Shown piece by piece: positions 7,741 to 17,628 of a stretch of DNA of 64,000 nt. Numbering within the stretch: position 1 is the first letter of the stretch; each line of letters opens with the position of its first letter. Under the pieces are notes generated by a model. The model saw nothing but the letters and a program-made list of their open reading frames with translations. It made no database searches and had not been told where the DNA came from. Origin of the DNA: Myxococcales bacterium (GTDB lineage: Bacteria > Myxococcota_A > Polyangia > Polyangiales > GCA-016699535); NCBI GenBank assembly GCA_016699535.1, contig CP064980.1:2550001-2614000 (forward strand). Reading direction: 5' to 3'. Both the position numbers and the translations under genes were made by a program.

Positions 7741-10700
7741 ATGCAGACAGAGAAACACTTAAAATCAATATTGGCGCAGCGCATCATGGTTCTCGATGGT
7801 GCGATGGGCACGATGATCCAAAAACACAAACTAAGCGAAGCCGACTACCGCGGCGCCTTGTTTGAAGAGCACGCTCATCCTCTTCAGGGCAACAACGACC
7901 TTTTGTGTCTCACACAGCCCAAGATTGTGCGCGGGGTGCATGAGGCCTTCCTCAAAGCAGGCTCCGACATCATTGAGACCAACACCTTCAATGCGACATC
8001 GATCGTGCAAACGGACTATCAGTTGCAAACGAAGGCTATCGAGATCAACCTGGCGGCGGCCAAAATAGCTCGCGAAGCCGCTGATAGCTTCAGCAAGCAG
8101 ACGCCCGATAAACCACGTTTTGTGGCTGGCGCGATGGGTCCTTTGAACAAAACGCTAAGTTTGTCGCCGGATGTTAACGATCCTGGTTTTCGGGCTGTGA
8201 CTTTTGATGAAGTGCGCCTGGCCTATCTTGAGCAGGTGCGTGCTTTGATGGATGGCGGCGTTGATTTGCTTTTGGTTGAGACGATTTTTGATACGCTAAA
8301 TGCCAAAGCTGCGCTTTTTGCCATTCAAGAATGTTTTGAAGAAAAAGGCCGAAGGCTGCCGATTATGATCTCGGTCACTATCACAGACCGAAGCGGCCGA
8401 ACCCTTTCCGGACAAACCATTGAAGCCTTCTGGGCCTCGATTGAACATGCCAAGCCCTTCTCTGTGGGTGTGAACTGCGCACTGGGCGCCAAAGATATGC
8501 GCCCCTACATTGCCGAGCTTAGCGAACTGGCCCATTGCTACATCAGCTGTTATCCAAACGCTGGACTTCCCAATGCCTTTGGCGAATACGATGAGCACCC
8601 AGAACAAACGGCTGCTCAACTTCAAGAATTTGCAAAGGACGGTTTGATCAACATCGTGGGTGGCTGCTGTGGCACCACGCCAGAGCACATCGCTGCCGTT
8701 GCCAAGACGCTGAGCGGCATCAGCCCGCGTTCGCTGCCTGAGACCAAGCCGCAATTTTGTCGTCTGAGTGGTCTTGAGCCCTACCGTTTGTCGGCCGACT
8801 CGAACTTTTCGATGATTGGTGAGCGCACCAACGTAACAGGCTCCAAGCGTTTTGAGCGCCTTATCAAAGAAGAAAAGCATCAGGAAGCGCTTGATGTGGC
8901 GCTGGAGCAAGTGCGCGGCGGGGCGAACATCCTTGATGTGAACATGGATGAGGGCATGCTTGATTCAGAAGGCGAAATGACGCGCTTTTTGAATCTCATC
9001 GCCTCGGAGCCAGAAATTTCGCGCATTCCTATTATGGTGGACAGCTCGAAATGGAGCGTGATTGAGGCTGGCCTCAAATGCTTGCAAGGCAAAGGCGTCG
9101 TTAACTCAATCTCGCTCAAGGAAGGACAAGAGGACTTCCTTAAAAAAGCAGCATTGATACAGCGCTACGGAGCTGCTGTGGTGGTTATGGCCTTTGATGA
9201 GCAAGGTCAGGCTGAAACGGCCGAACGAAAGCTTTCAATTTGCAAACGCGCCTATCAGCTTTTACGTGAGGAGCTTGATTTTAACGCGGAGGATATCTTC
9301 TTTGACCCCAACATCCTTGCGGTTGCTACGGGCATTGAGGAGCACAATGCTTTTGCTAAAAACTTTATTGAGGCCGTTCCGAAAATCAAAGAAGCTTGTC
9401 CGGGAGCTAAGATAAGCGGCGGAGTGAGCAATCTGTCCTTTTCCTTTCGGGGCAATGACATCGTGCGTGAAGCGATGCATGCGAGCTTTTTGTATCACGC
9501 GATTGCTGCGGGCATGGACATGGGCATTGTCAATGCCGGTCAGCTTGTGGTGTATGAAGATATTCCCAAAGACTTGCTTGAGCATATTGAAGATGTGCTT
9601 TTTTGCCGGCGTGAGGATGCGACCGAGCGACTTGTCGAATTTGCCGATACGGTTAAAGGAAGCGGTAAGAAGCGTGAGCGAGACTTAAGTTGGCGACAAG
9701 GCGATGTTCGAGAGCGCCTAAGCCATGCGTTGGTTCACGGTATCGTTGATTACATCGAAGCGGACACCGAGGAAGCCAGAAAAGAAGCTTCCAAACCACT
9801 TCATGTCATTGAAGGTCCGCTCATGGACGGGATGAAAGTGGTGGGTCAGCTTTTTGGTGCGGGTAAGATGTTTTTGCCTCAGGTCGTGAAAAGCGCGCGC
9901 GTGATGAAAAAAGCGGTAGCTTATTTGCAGCCCTACATGGAAAAGGAAAAGCAGACTGGAAACGCGCAAGGCAAAATCGTCATGGCCACCGTCAAGGGTG
10001 ATGTGCATGATATTGGCAAAAACATTGTTGGCGTTGTTTTGGGTTGCAACAACTACGAGGTCATTGACCTTGGCGTGATGGTTCCAGCCGAGCGGATTTT
10101 GCAAACCGCTAAGGAACAAAATGCAGATGCCATTGGGCTAAGTGGTTTGATTACCCCGTCACTCGATGAAATGGTTCATGTTGCTAAAGAAATGCAGCGG
10201 CAAGGTTTTCACGTTCCACTGCTCATTGGCGGCGCGACGACAAGCAGGCAGCACACTGCTGTTAAGATTGCTCCGCAATACAAGGAAACGACTGCTCACG
10301 TCCTGGATGCATCGCTTGTGACGAGCGTGCTTTCTGATCTTCTGTCCGAGGAGCGCAAAGCTGCTTTTGACGAAAAAAACAAAATCGAGCAAGCACGCAT
10401 GCAGCGTTTGTATGAGCAAAAACGCAGCAAGCCTGTTCTGCCTTTTATAACCACTGTCGAGAATGCGGCGAGACTCGAGTTTAATGCGAAGAGCGTTAGA
10501 AAGCCGGCTTTTTTGGGCACCCGAAGCTTTGATGATGTCAGTGTGGAGACGTTAATCCCGTACATCGACTGGTCGTTTTTCTTTACGGCGTGGCAGCTCA
10601 AAGGGAAATATCCCAAAATCCTTACTCATCCTGAGTACGGACAAGCTGCTCGGGAACTGTTCGATCACGGACGGCAAATGCTCGATACGATTGTCAAAGA

Positions 10701-11411
10701 TCAAAGTTTGCATCTGGGCGGTGTGTACGGCTTTTTTCCGGCGAACCGCGATGGGCAGGACATCGTGCTCTATGAGGACGAAACGCGTGTTAAAGAGCGG
10801 TTGCGTTTTTGCATGCTTAGGCAGCAGCAAAGCAAGCCTGGCGATGATGTTTATTTTTCTTTGGCGGATTTTGTGGCGCCCAAGCAAGACGGCATACCCG
10901 ATTACATAGGCGCGTTCGCTGTGACAGCCGGCCTCGGAGCCGATGAGCTTGCGGCCCGCTATCAAAAGGATCACGATGACTACAAAGCTATCATGGTCAA
11001 GTCGTTGGCCGATCGTTTGGCCGAGGCCTTTGCGGAGTACGCACACGAGCGCGCTCGTAAAGATTGGTATAGCCCCGAAGAGAACTTCGAGCCGCAAGCA
11101 TTGCTTGATGAGAAGTTCTACGGCATTCGACCAGCCTTTGGCTATCCGGCCTGTCCCGACCACAGCGAAAAGCAAAAACTCTTTTCACTGCTCGAAGCAG
11201 AGAAATACAATATTGAGCTCACCGAACATTTTGCCATGCTGCCTGCAGCTAGCGTTAGCGGTGTCTATTTTGGCCATCCGAAGGCGCATTATTTTGCGGT
11301 TGGAAGCATTGACCGCGATCAAGTAGCGGATTATGCAACGCGCAAAGGATGCCTGTCAAAGAGGTAGAGCGTTGGCTCTTGCCCAACCTTGCTTACGATC
11401 CAGAGGCTTGA
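7741..11411 (+). CDS. metH: Cobalamin-dependent methionine synthase (C-terminal frameshift at ~11347)
   Basis: This enzyme transfers the methyl group of 5-methyl-THF to homocysteine via cobalamin. Domains in order: homocysteine-binding (1-~325, zinc cysteines in GGCCGTT at 309-310), pterin-binding (~345-620), the cap and cobalamin-binding domain with VKGDVHDIGKN (His756 as lower cobalt ligand), and the SAM-binding activation domain (~900 to end). The open frame stops at 11367 after ...ATRKGCLSKR. One base later, in the next frame from 11349, MPVKEVERWLLPNLAYDPEA reads to a TGA at 11409-11411, which is the usual MetH ending. One base, probably a G in GG(G)ATG, is missing. Overall length (~1,223) then matches the E. 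coli enzyme. Confidence 0.93.
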
Positions 11412-11418
11412 TTTAGTC

Positions 11419-11904
11419 ATGCACTTAGTGAAAATCGACGATGAGCTTCTTGCTGATGCTTCTGAAATAAGACGCGCAGAATGGCAAACGTTGATGAGCC
11501 TGTTTCTTGAAAGTCAGAACGAGCAAGCTCCAGTTCAAGACGCGCATTGTCTGCACTTGCGATTGTGTGATGAGACCATCTGTCTAAGTCTTCAAACGGA
11601 ATCAGGGCAAAGCCTGAGCGATCATGCTATTTCTCGCGCAAGCATCTCTGAGCTTACTTATGAATACATTAACATCGTCTCACAACTCATGCAGGTTGAA
11701 GAGCAATGGAATTCGCATCGTTTGCAAGCGCTGGATATGGCCAAAAAATCGGTGCATGACGCTGCGGCACGAGAGCTGCAGGAACGGTGTCCCCAATTGG
11801 GGCTAAGCCAGAAAAGCGCGCGTTATTTGTTTTCGCTTATGGTTTCGCTTCTCATCGACACCACCAAGCTCTTGGGCGTGCACTCCCACCCGAGCTTTCG
11901 TTGA
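11419..11904 (+). CDS. UPF0262 family protein
   Basis: 161 residues from ATG 11419. A TTG at 11389 would overlap the repaired end of metH, whereas 11419 lies 7 bases after it and has AGAGG upstream. The family signature is visible at the C-terminal half: RLQALDMAKKSVHDAAARELQERC... followed by SARYLFSLMVSLL, plus an N-terminal LHLRLCDETICLSLQTE strand region. UPF0262 proteins have no established function and are mainly known from Alphaproteobacteria. Placement directly behind metH may only reflect co-transcription. Confidence 0.7.
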   Translation: MHLVKIDDELLADASEIRRAEWQTLMSLFLESQNEQAPVQDAHCLHLRLCDETICLSLQTESGQSLSDHAISRASISELTYEYINIVSQLMQVEEQWNSHRLQALDMAKKSVHDAAARELQERCPQLGLSQKSARYLFSLMVSLLIDTTKLLGVHSHPSFR

Positions 11905-11937
11905 CCGCTTCAAAAAGCAGTGCTACAGCCGGCGGCC

Positions 11938-12602
11938 ATGAACCATGCAGCTGCCATACCCTGGTACCGTCAACCTTTTGCTTGGCTAAAACGCCTCTAT
12001 GCTTGGACCCTAAGCTGGGCCGATAGCAAGTACGGTACCCCCGCTTTGGGTGTGTTGGCTTTTTTCTGAAGCGAGCTTTTTCCGATTCCGCCCGATGTGC
12101 TTTTGATGGCGCTCTCTCTTTCAAGGCCAAAAAAGCGTTGTGGTACGCCTTAGTCTGCACCGTGGGCTCTGTTCTTGGCGCGATGATGGGTTGGGTAATC
12201 GGTACGATGCTCTGGGCAGCGCTTGGGACCTTTTCAGCCTGCCCTGATTACGCTGGTGGTGCTTTTTTGTTTGAACACATTCCATCATTCAGTTGCGCGA
12301 ACTTTGGCAAAGTACGTGACTTCTACGATGCGCACAGCTGGACGGCGCTTATCCTTGCTGCCTTTACCCCATTGCCTTTTAAAGTGTTCACCGTGGCCGC
12401 AGGTGTGTTCCATGTGAACTTTGCGGTTTTAGTCGCAGCCAGTGCTGTGGGCCGTGCCGGCCGTTTCTTTTTAGTCGGCGGCTTGATTCGCTTCTTTGGT
12501 CCACCAATTCGTGATTTCATCGATAAGTATTTCGAGCTGATGGTCGTACTGTTTTCAGCGCTTCTGATCGGTGGCTTTGCTGTCCTAAAATATATCCATT
12601 GA
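11938..12602 (+). CDS. YqaA/DedA-like (VTT domain) inner-membrane protein, frameshifted
   Basis: The N-terminus reads MNHAAAIPWYRQPFAWLKRL... from ATG 11938 to a stop at 12067. The open part resumes as WYALVCTVGSVLGAMMGW... from ~12138. Between them the conserved SEASFF / PIPPDVLLMALSLS motif is legible only by moving between frames: one T too many near 12061-12065, one T too few near 12077-12081, and one A too few in the run near 12131-12136. All three are homopolymers, so sequencing error is likely. The repaired protein (~221 residues) has the SNARE-associated (VTT) domain with a re-entrant FTPLPFKVFTVAAG segment and a C-terminal membrane helix. DedA relatives help recycle polyprenyl or phospholipid carriers; the exact role here is unknown. 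Confidence 0.75.
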
Positions 12603-12694
12603 AGTCGTGTTGGACTTGCAACGACGGCTGTTTGTCTGAACGGTAATCGTTGTAAGCTTGTTCGTAGGATCAATACGACAGTGGCTCGATTAAG

Positions 12695-12742
12695 CGTCGA
12701 AAGGCGTGGGTTTGTGTAGACAAACTCATGCCTTTCGAGCGC
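12695..12742. terminator. Long hairpin between convergent genes, terminator-like without U-tract
   Basis: An ~18-bp stem pairs CGAAAGGCGTGGGTTTGT with its near complement across the loop GTAG, and an outer GCG pairs with the CGC beyond. It sits between the convergent ends of the YqaA-like gene (12602) and the mannanase gene (12752). No T-run follows on either strand, so its strength as a terminator is uncertain. Confidence 0.45.
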
Positions 12743-12751
12743 CACAGCACT

Positions 12752-14098
12752 CTAATAGGATTTCAATCGCGTCATGCGCTCGGCATAGTTTTTTAGCACA
12801 TCAAGGGTTTGCTTTTCGTGACTGAATACACTGTACCAGCCCTGGGGTTCATGAGGTGGATCGGCGCTCAAGTTTTGTTCTGGCTGCCATGGCTCACCGT
12901 AGTTGTTTTCGAGGGAGATTTGGCCGCCCCAAGCCCAAAAATTTGAGCCGCCCACATGAGGATGACGAAACGCTGCTTTGTAAATCGCATCAAGCACGGT
13001 ACTGTAATAAGCACTGCGCAAGAGCGCTGGCGATTGCGGATCAAAGCTGCCAAAGTCTCGAGCGATGCCAAACTCTTCGAGCACGATAGGTTTGCCAAGT
13101 TTTTTCGCTCCGTCGATGTGTTGCGTGATGTAGCGAAGAGCCTGCTTTTTGGCAGAGTTGAAACTCTTTTGCTGCTTTTTTGGATCGAACCAGCCCCAGT
13201 TCTCGACCCATAGATGCATGGTGGCGTAGTCGATGCAGCTGCTCTTATGGTCGTTTATAAAATCAAGGCCGTGTGCTTTAGGTGCGGCTGAGTCTCCTTC
13301 GGAGCCCGTCGTGACCAAATGCCTTGGGTCGAGCGATTTAATGAAGCACGCGCTTTGATCGACCCAGCGTTGCATCGCCATGGCTTGGTTCATGCCACGC
13401 GCTTCGTTGCATAGTTCCCACGCCATGATTGCTGGATCATCTCGGTAGTAAAGATGACTGAGGGTATTACGACGATTAATGATGAAGGCGATATGGTCGC
13501 GTAAGCTTTGCTGTGCTTGTGCATGCTCGAAAAAGCGCGAAGTGTAATTTGAGAAACTTTGCCAATCCTGGCCTTCGTTAAAAGGATAAGGAATGCTCGA
13601 GCCTTCGTGCCAGGCGAGGTATTGAGCAAGCCCACCCGACCAAAACCAGTAGTTGGTGAGAAATAAAACAGCGTGCATGCCGCGCTTGGCAAGTGCCTGA
13701 AGGACAAAATCAAGGCCTTCGAGCAGCGCTTGGTTGTACTGACCCGGTGATTCCTGCATGGCTGGCGCAATGCGCCACGGGGCATCCGATGGCCCTTCAC
13801 TTCCTGCCAAGATACGCAAATTGCGAATGCCAAGTGATTGTAGTTGATCAAGGTCCTGCTCCACACGCTTGCGACCCTCAACGCCCTGCGCGGCAAGATG
13901 AGGTCCATACCAATAGTTTGCCCCGACAAAGGCGTAGCGCTCTTGCCCTAAAACAAAGTGCTCATTGCGAACAGTGACAAAATCCTGTTCAGCTGGGGTA
14001 TGGTCAGGTTGCATGGAGGATGACGGAATGCATGCCACCATGACATGGCTTAATCCTAAATAAAACAGCAAACTTTTCTTTGCAGACATGGCAGTCAT
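12752..14098 (-). CDS. Secreted GH5 mannanase-like glycoside hydrolase (lipoprotein)
   Basis: 448 residues with a signal ending in the lipobox-like MVAC at ~20-23; ATG at residue 4 is an equally good start. The body matches the GH5 clan-A barrel of endo-beta-1,4-mannanases: GANYWYG, IRNLRILAGSEG, VLFLTNYWFWSGG, the acid/base Glu232 in WELCNEARG, MHLWVENWGW, and the nucleophile Glu342 in VLEEFG. Expected role: cleavage of mannan or glucomannan outside the cell. It is transcribed away from the metalloprotease gene, and the short gap must hold both promoters. Confidence 0.85.
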   Translation of the reverse strand: MTAMSAKKSLLFYLGLSHVMVACIPSSSMQPDHTPAEQDFVTVRNEHFVLGQERYAFVGANYWYGPHLAAQGVEGRKRVEQDLDQLQSLGIRNLRILAGSEGPSDAPWRIAPAMQESPGQYNQALLEGLDFVLQALAKRGMHAVLFLTNYWFWSGGLAQYLAWHEGSSIPYPFNEGQDWQSFSNYTSRFFEHAQAQQSLRDHIAFIINRRNTLSHLYYRDDPAIMAWELCNEARGMNQAMAMQRWVDQSACFIKSLDPRHLVTTGSEGDSAAPKAHGLDFINDHKSSCIDYATMHLWVENWGWFDPKKQQKSFNSAKKQALRYITQHIDGAKKLGKPIVLEEFGIARDFGSFDPQSPALLRSAYYSTVLDAIYKAAFRHPHVGGSNFWAWGGQISLENNYGEPWQPEQNLSADPPHEPQGWYSVFSHEKQTLDVLKNYAERMTRLKSY

Positions 14099-14132
14099 GA
14101 TAAAGCCTTGGCAGGCTAAGAGACGTCGAACA

Positions 14133-14825
14133 ATGAGACAACACTGTTTTTTAATTGCGCTGACATTTTTCCTTTGGCTATGTTTTTCGAGTATGGTGTT
14201 GGCTGAACACCTTACGGTTGTGCCAGTCGCTGTGGCCGTCGCTCAAGAGGGGGGCAAAGCGGTTGCGGATAAGCCATGGCTTGAGCAGCGCATTGCCGTG
14301 GCCAATGCCTTGTTTAGCGCTCATGGTCTAAAGTTTAAACTCATTTCTATCAAAACCTTGCCTGCTCGGCATAGTCGTTTGCTATCGCGCGATGACCGTG
14401 ATGCGCTTGGCGTATATGTAAAAAAAGGCGTACTCAATCTGTTTGTTGTGGCCTATTCAAAAGATGTGGATGACCCTTCTCAAAAGCGCCGCGGAGTGCA
14501 TTGGCATCAACGTTCAGCAACGAATAAGCACTTTGTGATCCTGGCCAACTACAGTAGCCCGACGGTTCTGGCCCACGAACTTGGCCACTTTTTCGGCAAC
14601 CCAAAACATAGCGACGTGCCCGATAACCTCATGAGCTACACCCGCCGCGGCGGAAAATTGTTCCTCGATCAAGAACAGAGTAGACGCATTAGGGAAAGCC
14701 TGAAGCGTTATCTTAGCACCGCAGAGCTTGTTCTTTCAGAGCAAAGCAGCCAGGAGTACCGCTGCATCAATCCTGTGCCCAAAACGTCCCAGTCCAACTG
14801 CTCTGTGCCCGAACAAATCCCATAA
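14133..14825 (+). CDS. Secreted zinc metalloprotease-like protein
   Basis: I chose ATG 14133, which begins a clear signal peptide (MRQHCFLIALTFFLWLCFSSMVLA), over in-frame ATG 14088. The mature part has a zinc-binding helix HELGHFFGNPKHS (His148, Glu149, His152) close to the metzincin pattern, followed by a Met-turn-like NLMSY. The third metal ligand would be the His of PKHS, one residue further on than in the classic HExxHxxGxxH. The C-terminus holds two cysteines that could form a disulfide. Substrate unknown. Its stop codon lies one base before the operator doublet of the cys operon. Confidence 0.65.
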   Translation: MRQHCFLIALTFFLWLCFSSMVLAEHLTVVPVAVAVAQEGGKAVADKPWLEQRIAVANALFSAHGLKFKLISIKTLPARHSRLLSRDDRDALGVYVKKGVLNLFVVAYSKDVDDPSQKRRGVHWHQRSATNKHFVILANYSSPTVLAHELGHFFGNPKHSDVPDNLMSYTRRGGKLFLDQEQSRRIRESLKRYLSTAELVLSEQSSQEYRCINPVPKTSQSNCSVPEQIP

Positions 14826-14871
14826 TGCCAGAAATGGCATCAAAGATACGTTAAACATGCCAACTATGGCG
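14826..14871. promoter_or_regulatory. Double palindromic operator upstream of the rrf2-cys operon
   Basis: TGCCA-GAAA-TGGCA at 14826-14839 is perfect; TGCCA-ACTA-TGGCG at 14858-14871 has one mismatch. The 32-bp phasing equals that at 6305-6350, and the second copies share ATGCCAAC. It begins directly after the metalloprotease stop and ends about 100 bp before the Rrf2 start, so it most likely controls the rrf2-cys operon. Confidence 0.6.
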
Positions 14872-14973
14872 TTAAAGCGTGTAGTTTTATGACAGTTTTT
14901 TTAGTCGTGTATTCTCGAGTTAATCGATAGAGATACTTGACAATTGGCGGTTTTGGCTTCAGTCTGCCGAGGT

Positions 14974-15423
14974 ATGAAGCTTTCGAATAAGGGACGCTAT
15001 GGGATTGAGGCAGTGCTCGACATGGCTTTTCATGGCGAAGGCAGTGCTTTGCAAATCAAGGATATTGCCGAGCGGCAGGCGATACCTCCCCGATTTTTGG
15101 AACAGATTTTTCAGGATCTAAAGCGTGTGGGCTTGGTTTCATCCAAACGTGGCCCCAAAGGCGGCTACCGCCTTGCGCAAAACCCCGCTCAGATCAAGTT
15201 GGGCGATATTATCCGCGCGGTCGAAGGCCCGATTAATCTGGGTTGTGAAGGACAGAAAGTTGGCTCGAGTCCGTTACGTCCGGTGATTGAAGAGGCGCTT
15301 GTTGATCTATCCAAACGCATCGATACCTGTCTTGATGGCATTAGCATTGCTCAACTTTGTGAGCGCGGTAAGCAACTTGGTTTGCATCGCACTTCGCCAA
15401 AGAGGCTGACCTATGTCATCTGA
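14974..15423 (+). CDS. Rrf2-family transcriptional regulator of the cysteine operon
   Basis: 149 residues starting MKLSNKGRYGIEAVLDMAF; the family's N-terminus supports ATG 14974 over TTG 14944. It has the winged helix-turn-helix (IKDIAERQAIPPRFLEQIFQDLKRVGLVSSKRGPKGGYRLA) and a C-terminal dimer helix. Three cysteines are present but not in the close C-x5-C-x5-C cluster of IscR, so a CymR-like regulator, which senses cysteine status with CysK, fits better than an Fe-S sensor. It overlaps cysK by 11 bases. A direct CymR-CysK type interaction is inference from context. Confidence 0.8.
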   Translation: MKLSNKGRYGIEAVLDMAFHGEGSALQIKDIAERQAIPPRFLEQIFQDLKRVGLVSSKRGPKGGYRLAQNPAQIKLGDIIRAVEGPINLGCEGQKVGSSPLRPVIEEALVDLSKRIDTCLDGISIAQLCERGKQLGLHRTSPKRLTYVI

Positions 15424-16363
15424 TGCGCTTCATGTGAAAGCTCCGGTGGTTCAAAGCGTGCTTGAGCTTATTGGCAACTCACCGCTTATGCATATTAGGC
15501 ATGTGCAGAGCCCTGAAGCAGGAGCGGTTTGGGCAAAGACGGAGTATTTCAATCCTGGAGGTTCGGTTAAAGACCGGATATGCCTTGCGATGCTCGAGCA
15601 AGCAGAGCGTGATGGTATCATCAAAAAAGGCTCCACGATAGTTGAGCCAACAAGTGGCAACACGGGTATTGGCCTCGCCGTGGTTTGTGCGGTCAAAGGC
15701 TACAAGCTTGTGCTGACCATGCCTGAGAGCATGTCGCTTGAGCGTCGCGCGCTGCTTGAAGCCTACGGTGCGGAGATTGTGCTCACCCAAGCTGAACGGG
15801 TGATGCAGGGCGCAATTGAAGCTGCGCACGATATTGTCAAAACACGCGGCGCTTTTATGCCGATGCAGTTTGACAACGAAGCGAATCCTGAGAGCCATGC
15901 AAAGAGTACGGCGCAGGAGATTATCAGTGCCATGGAAGACCAGAGCATCGATGCCTTTGTTTCCGCGGTGGGGACTGGCGGCACAATCAGCGGCGTTGGG
16001 CGCGTGTTCAAGAAACTCTACCCTTCATGCAAGATTATCGCGGTTGAACCTGAAAGCAGCCCCGTCTTGTCGGGCGGTGAGGCTGGTCCGACTAAGATTC
16101 AAGGCATTGGCGCCGGATTTATTCCGGAGAACTTTGATAGCGATGTCGTGGACGACGTGCGTTTGGTTTCCGACCGCCTTGCTTACGAGACCAAGAAAAA
16201 GCTTGCGCTCGAAGAGGGCTTGCTTGTGGGCATCAGTGCGGGCGCTAATGTGGCGATTGCTGCCGAAGTAGCGCGCGAGCTTGGCCCTGGCAAAAACGTG
16301 ATCACAGTGCTTTGCGATACCGGTGAGCGGTATTTTAGTTTGGATAACTACTTTGCATCCTAA
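15413..16363 (+). CDS. cysK: Cysteine synthase A (O-acetylserine sulfhydrylase)
   Basis: 316 residues, PLP-dependent fold-type II. It contains IGNSPLMHIRHV, the PLP lysine Lys53 in NPGGSVKDR, the substrate loop TSGNTG, the phosphate-binding GTGGTISG and a C-terminal SAGANVAIAAE segment. It makes cysteine from O-acetylserine and sulfide. It is translationally overlapped with the Rrf2 gene and followed 11 bases later by the sulfur-carrier gene, which has a strong AAAGGAGA ribosome-binding site. Confidence 0.93.
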   Translation: MSSDALHVKAPVVQSVLELIGNSPLMHIRHVQSPEAGAVWAKTEYFNPGGSVKDRICLAMLEQAERDGIIKKGSTIVEPTSGNTGIGLAVVCAVKGYKLVLTMPESMSLERRALLEAYGAEIVLTQAERVMQGAIEAAHDIVKTRGAFMPMQFDNEANPESHAKSTAQEIISAMEDQSIDAFVSAVGTGGTISGVGRVFKKLYPSCKIIAVEPESSPVLSGGEAGPTKIQGIGAGFIPENFDSDVVDDVRLVSDRLAYETKKKLALEEGLLVGISAGANVAIAAEVARELGPGKNVITVLCDTGERYFSLDNYFAS

Positions 16364-16374
16364 AGGAGAATGAT

Positions 16375-16653
16375 ATGGCTAACGTTACTGTAAGAATCCC
16401 AACCCCTTTGCGAAATCTGACCCAAGAAAAAGACGAAGTCAGTGCGTCGGGTAGTACCGTTCAAGATGTGATTGAGAACCTTGAGCAAAATTACCCTGGT
16501 ATCAAAGACCGACTTTGCGATGAAAAAGGTGTGCGTCGTTTCGTGAACATTTACGCGAACGAAGAAGATATTCGTTTCCTCGATAACCTTGGTACTGAAC
16601 TTAAAGACGGCGATTCACTGAGTATTGTTCCGGCGATTGCGGGAGGTCAGTAG
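16375..16653 (+). CDS. MoaD/ThiS-like sulfur carrier protein, CysO type
   Basis: 92 residues with a beta-grasp fold of the MoaD/ThiS type and the C-terminus PAIAGGQ. The di-glycine is followed by one extra Gln, so it must be trimmed before it can be thiocarboxylated. Between a cysteine synthase pair and a JAMM peptidase, the best match is CysO, which carries sulfur as a thiocarboxylate and hands it to a CysM-type synthase. Mycobacterium uses the trio CysO-CysM-Mec. The activating (E1-like) enzyme is not in the window. Confidence 0.8.
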   Translation: MANVTVRIPTPLRNLTQEKDEVSASGSTVQDVIENLEQNYPGIKDRLCDEKGVRRFVNIYANEEDIRFLDNLGTELKDGDSLSIVPAIAGGQ

Positions 16654-16684
16654 TCCGCACCGTCAGTGCGGCTATGCCACCACG

Positions 16685-17628
16685 ATGTCTGCGTCCATTA
16701 ATCCATTTCGTTCCCGTCGCATGAACGACATCACCGAAGCCGTCGGCCGTACGCCTTTGGTGCGCCTTGGGCATATCGATGCCGAAGTGCCGGGTGTTGA
16801 GATTTATCTCAAGCTTGAATACCGCAATCCCGGTGGTTCGGTTAAAGACCGCCCTGCTCTGCGGATGATGCGTGATGCGATTGCGGACGGGCGGCTTAGC
16901 AAAGACAGAACACTCATCGATGCAACGAGCGGAAATACCGGAGTGGCCTATTCGATTTTTGGCGCTGCCCTTGGTTATAAAGTTGCGCTCGTGATGCCAG
17001 AAAATGTCTCGCAGGCTCGCAAGGATATCGCCAAGGCTTTTGGGACCGAGCTTATCTTTTCCGATCCCATGGAAGGCTCCGATGGCGCGATTGTGCATTG
17101 CAAACGACTGGTCGAGCAAAACCCCGAGGCCTATTTCTACCCCGATCAATATTCCAACCCCTCCAATCCCAAAGCGCACTATCTTGGTACCGGCCTGGAG
17201 CTCACTGAGCAGCTCGGAGCCAAGCTCACGCACTTCATTACTGGCCTTGGCACGACTGGCACCTTTATGGGGGTGAGCAAACGACTGCGTGAATACAACA
17301 AGGCGATTCGCTGCATTGCCATACAACCTTCAGAAGCTTTGCATGGTCTTGAAGGTCTAAAGCACATGGAATCATCCATGGTGCCGGCGATTTATGATGA
17401 CAGCGCGCCAGATGAAACGATGCGAGTGAGTACCGAAGACGGCTGGGATATGGCGGACCGCATTGCTGCCGAAGAAGGCCTGCATGTGGGCCATTCCGCG
17501 GAGCCAATGTGTTTGGTGCTTTAGAGCTCGCTAAAGAGATTAAGCAAGGATGCATTGTAACAATCGCCTGTGATCGTGGTGACCGTTACTTTGCGCCGAT
17601 GCGTTGGGAGAAGCATTATGAGTGGTGA
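16685..17628 (+). CDS. cysM: CysM-like cysteine synthase (frameshift near 17500)
   Basis: Start ATG 16685 gives MSASINPFRSRRMNDITEAVGRTPLVRLG; a longer in-frame ORF from 16625 would overlap cysO. PLP lysine Lys54 in NPGGSVKDR, DATSGNTG and GLGTTGTFMG are present. The open frame ends at 17524 after GLHVGHSAEPMCLVL. Adding one G in the GG at ~17500 restores GHSAGANVFGALELAKEIKQGCIVTIACDRGDRYF... to a TGA at 17626-17628, the expected ending. The downstream JAMM gene starts at 17618 inside this repaired tail. It probably uses the CysO thiocarboxylate as sulfur donor. Confidence 0.85.
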
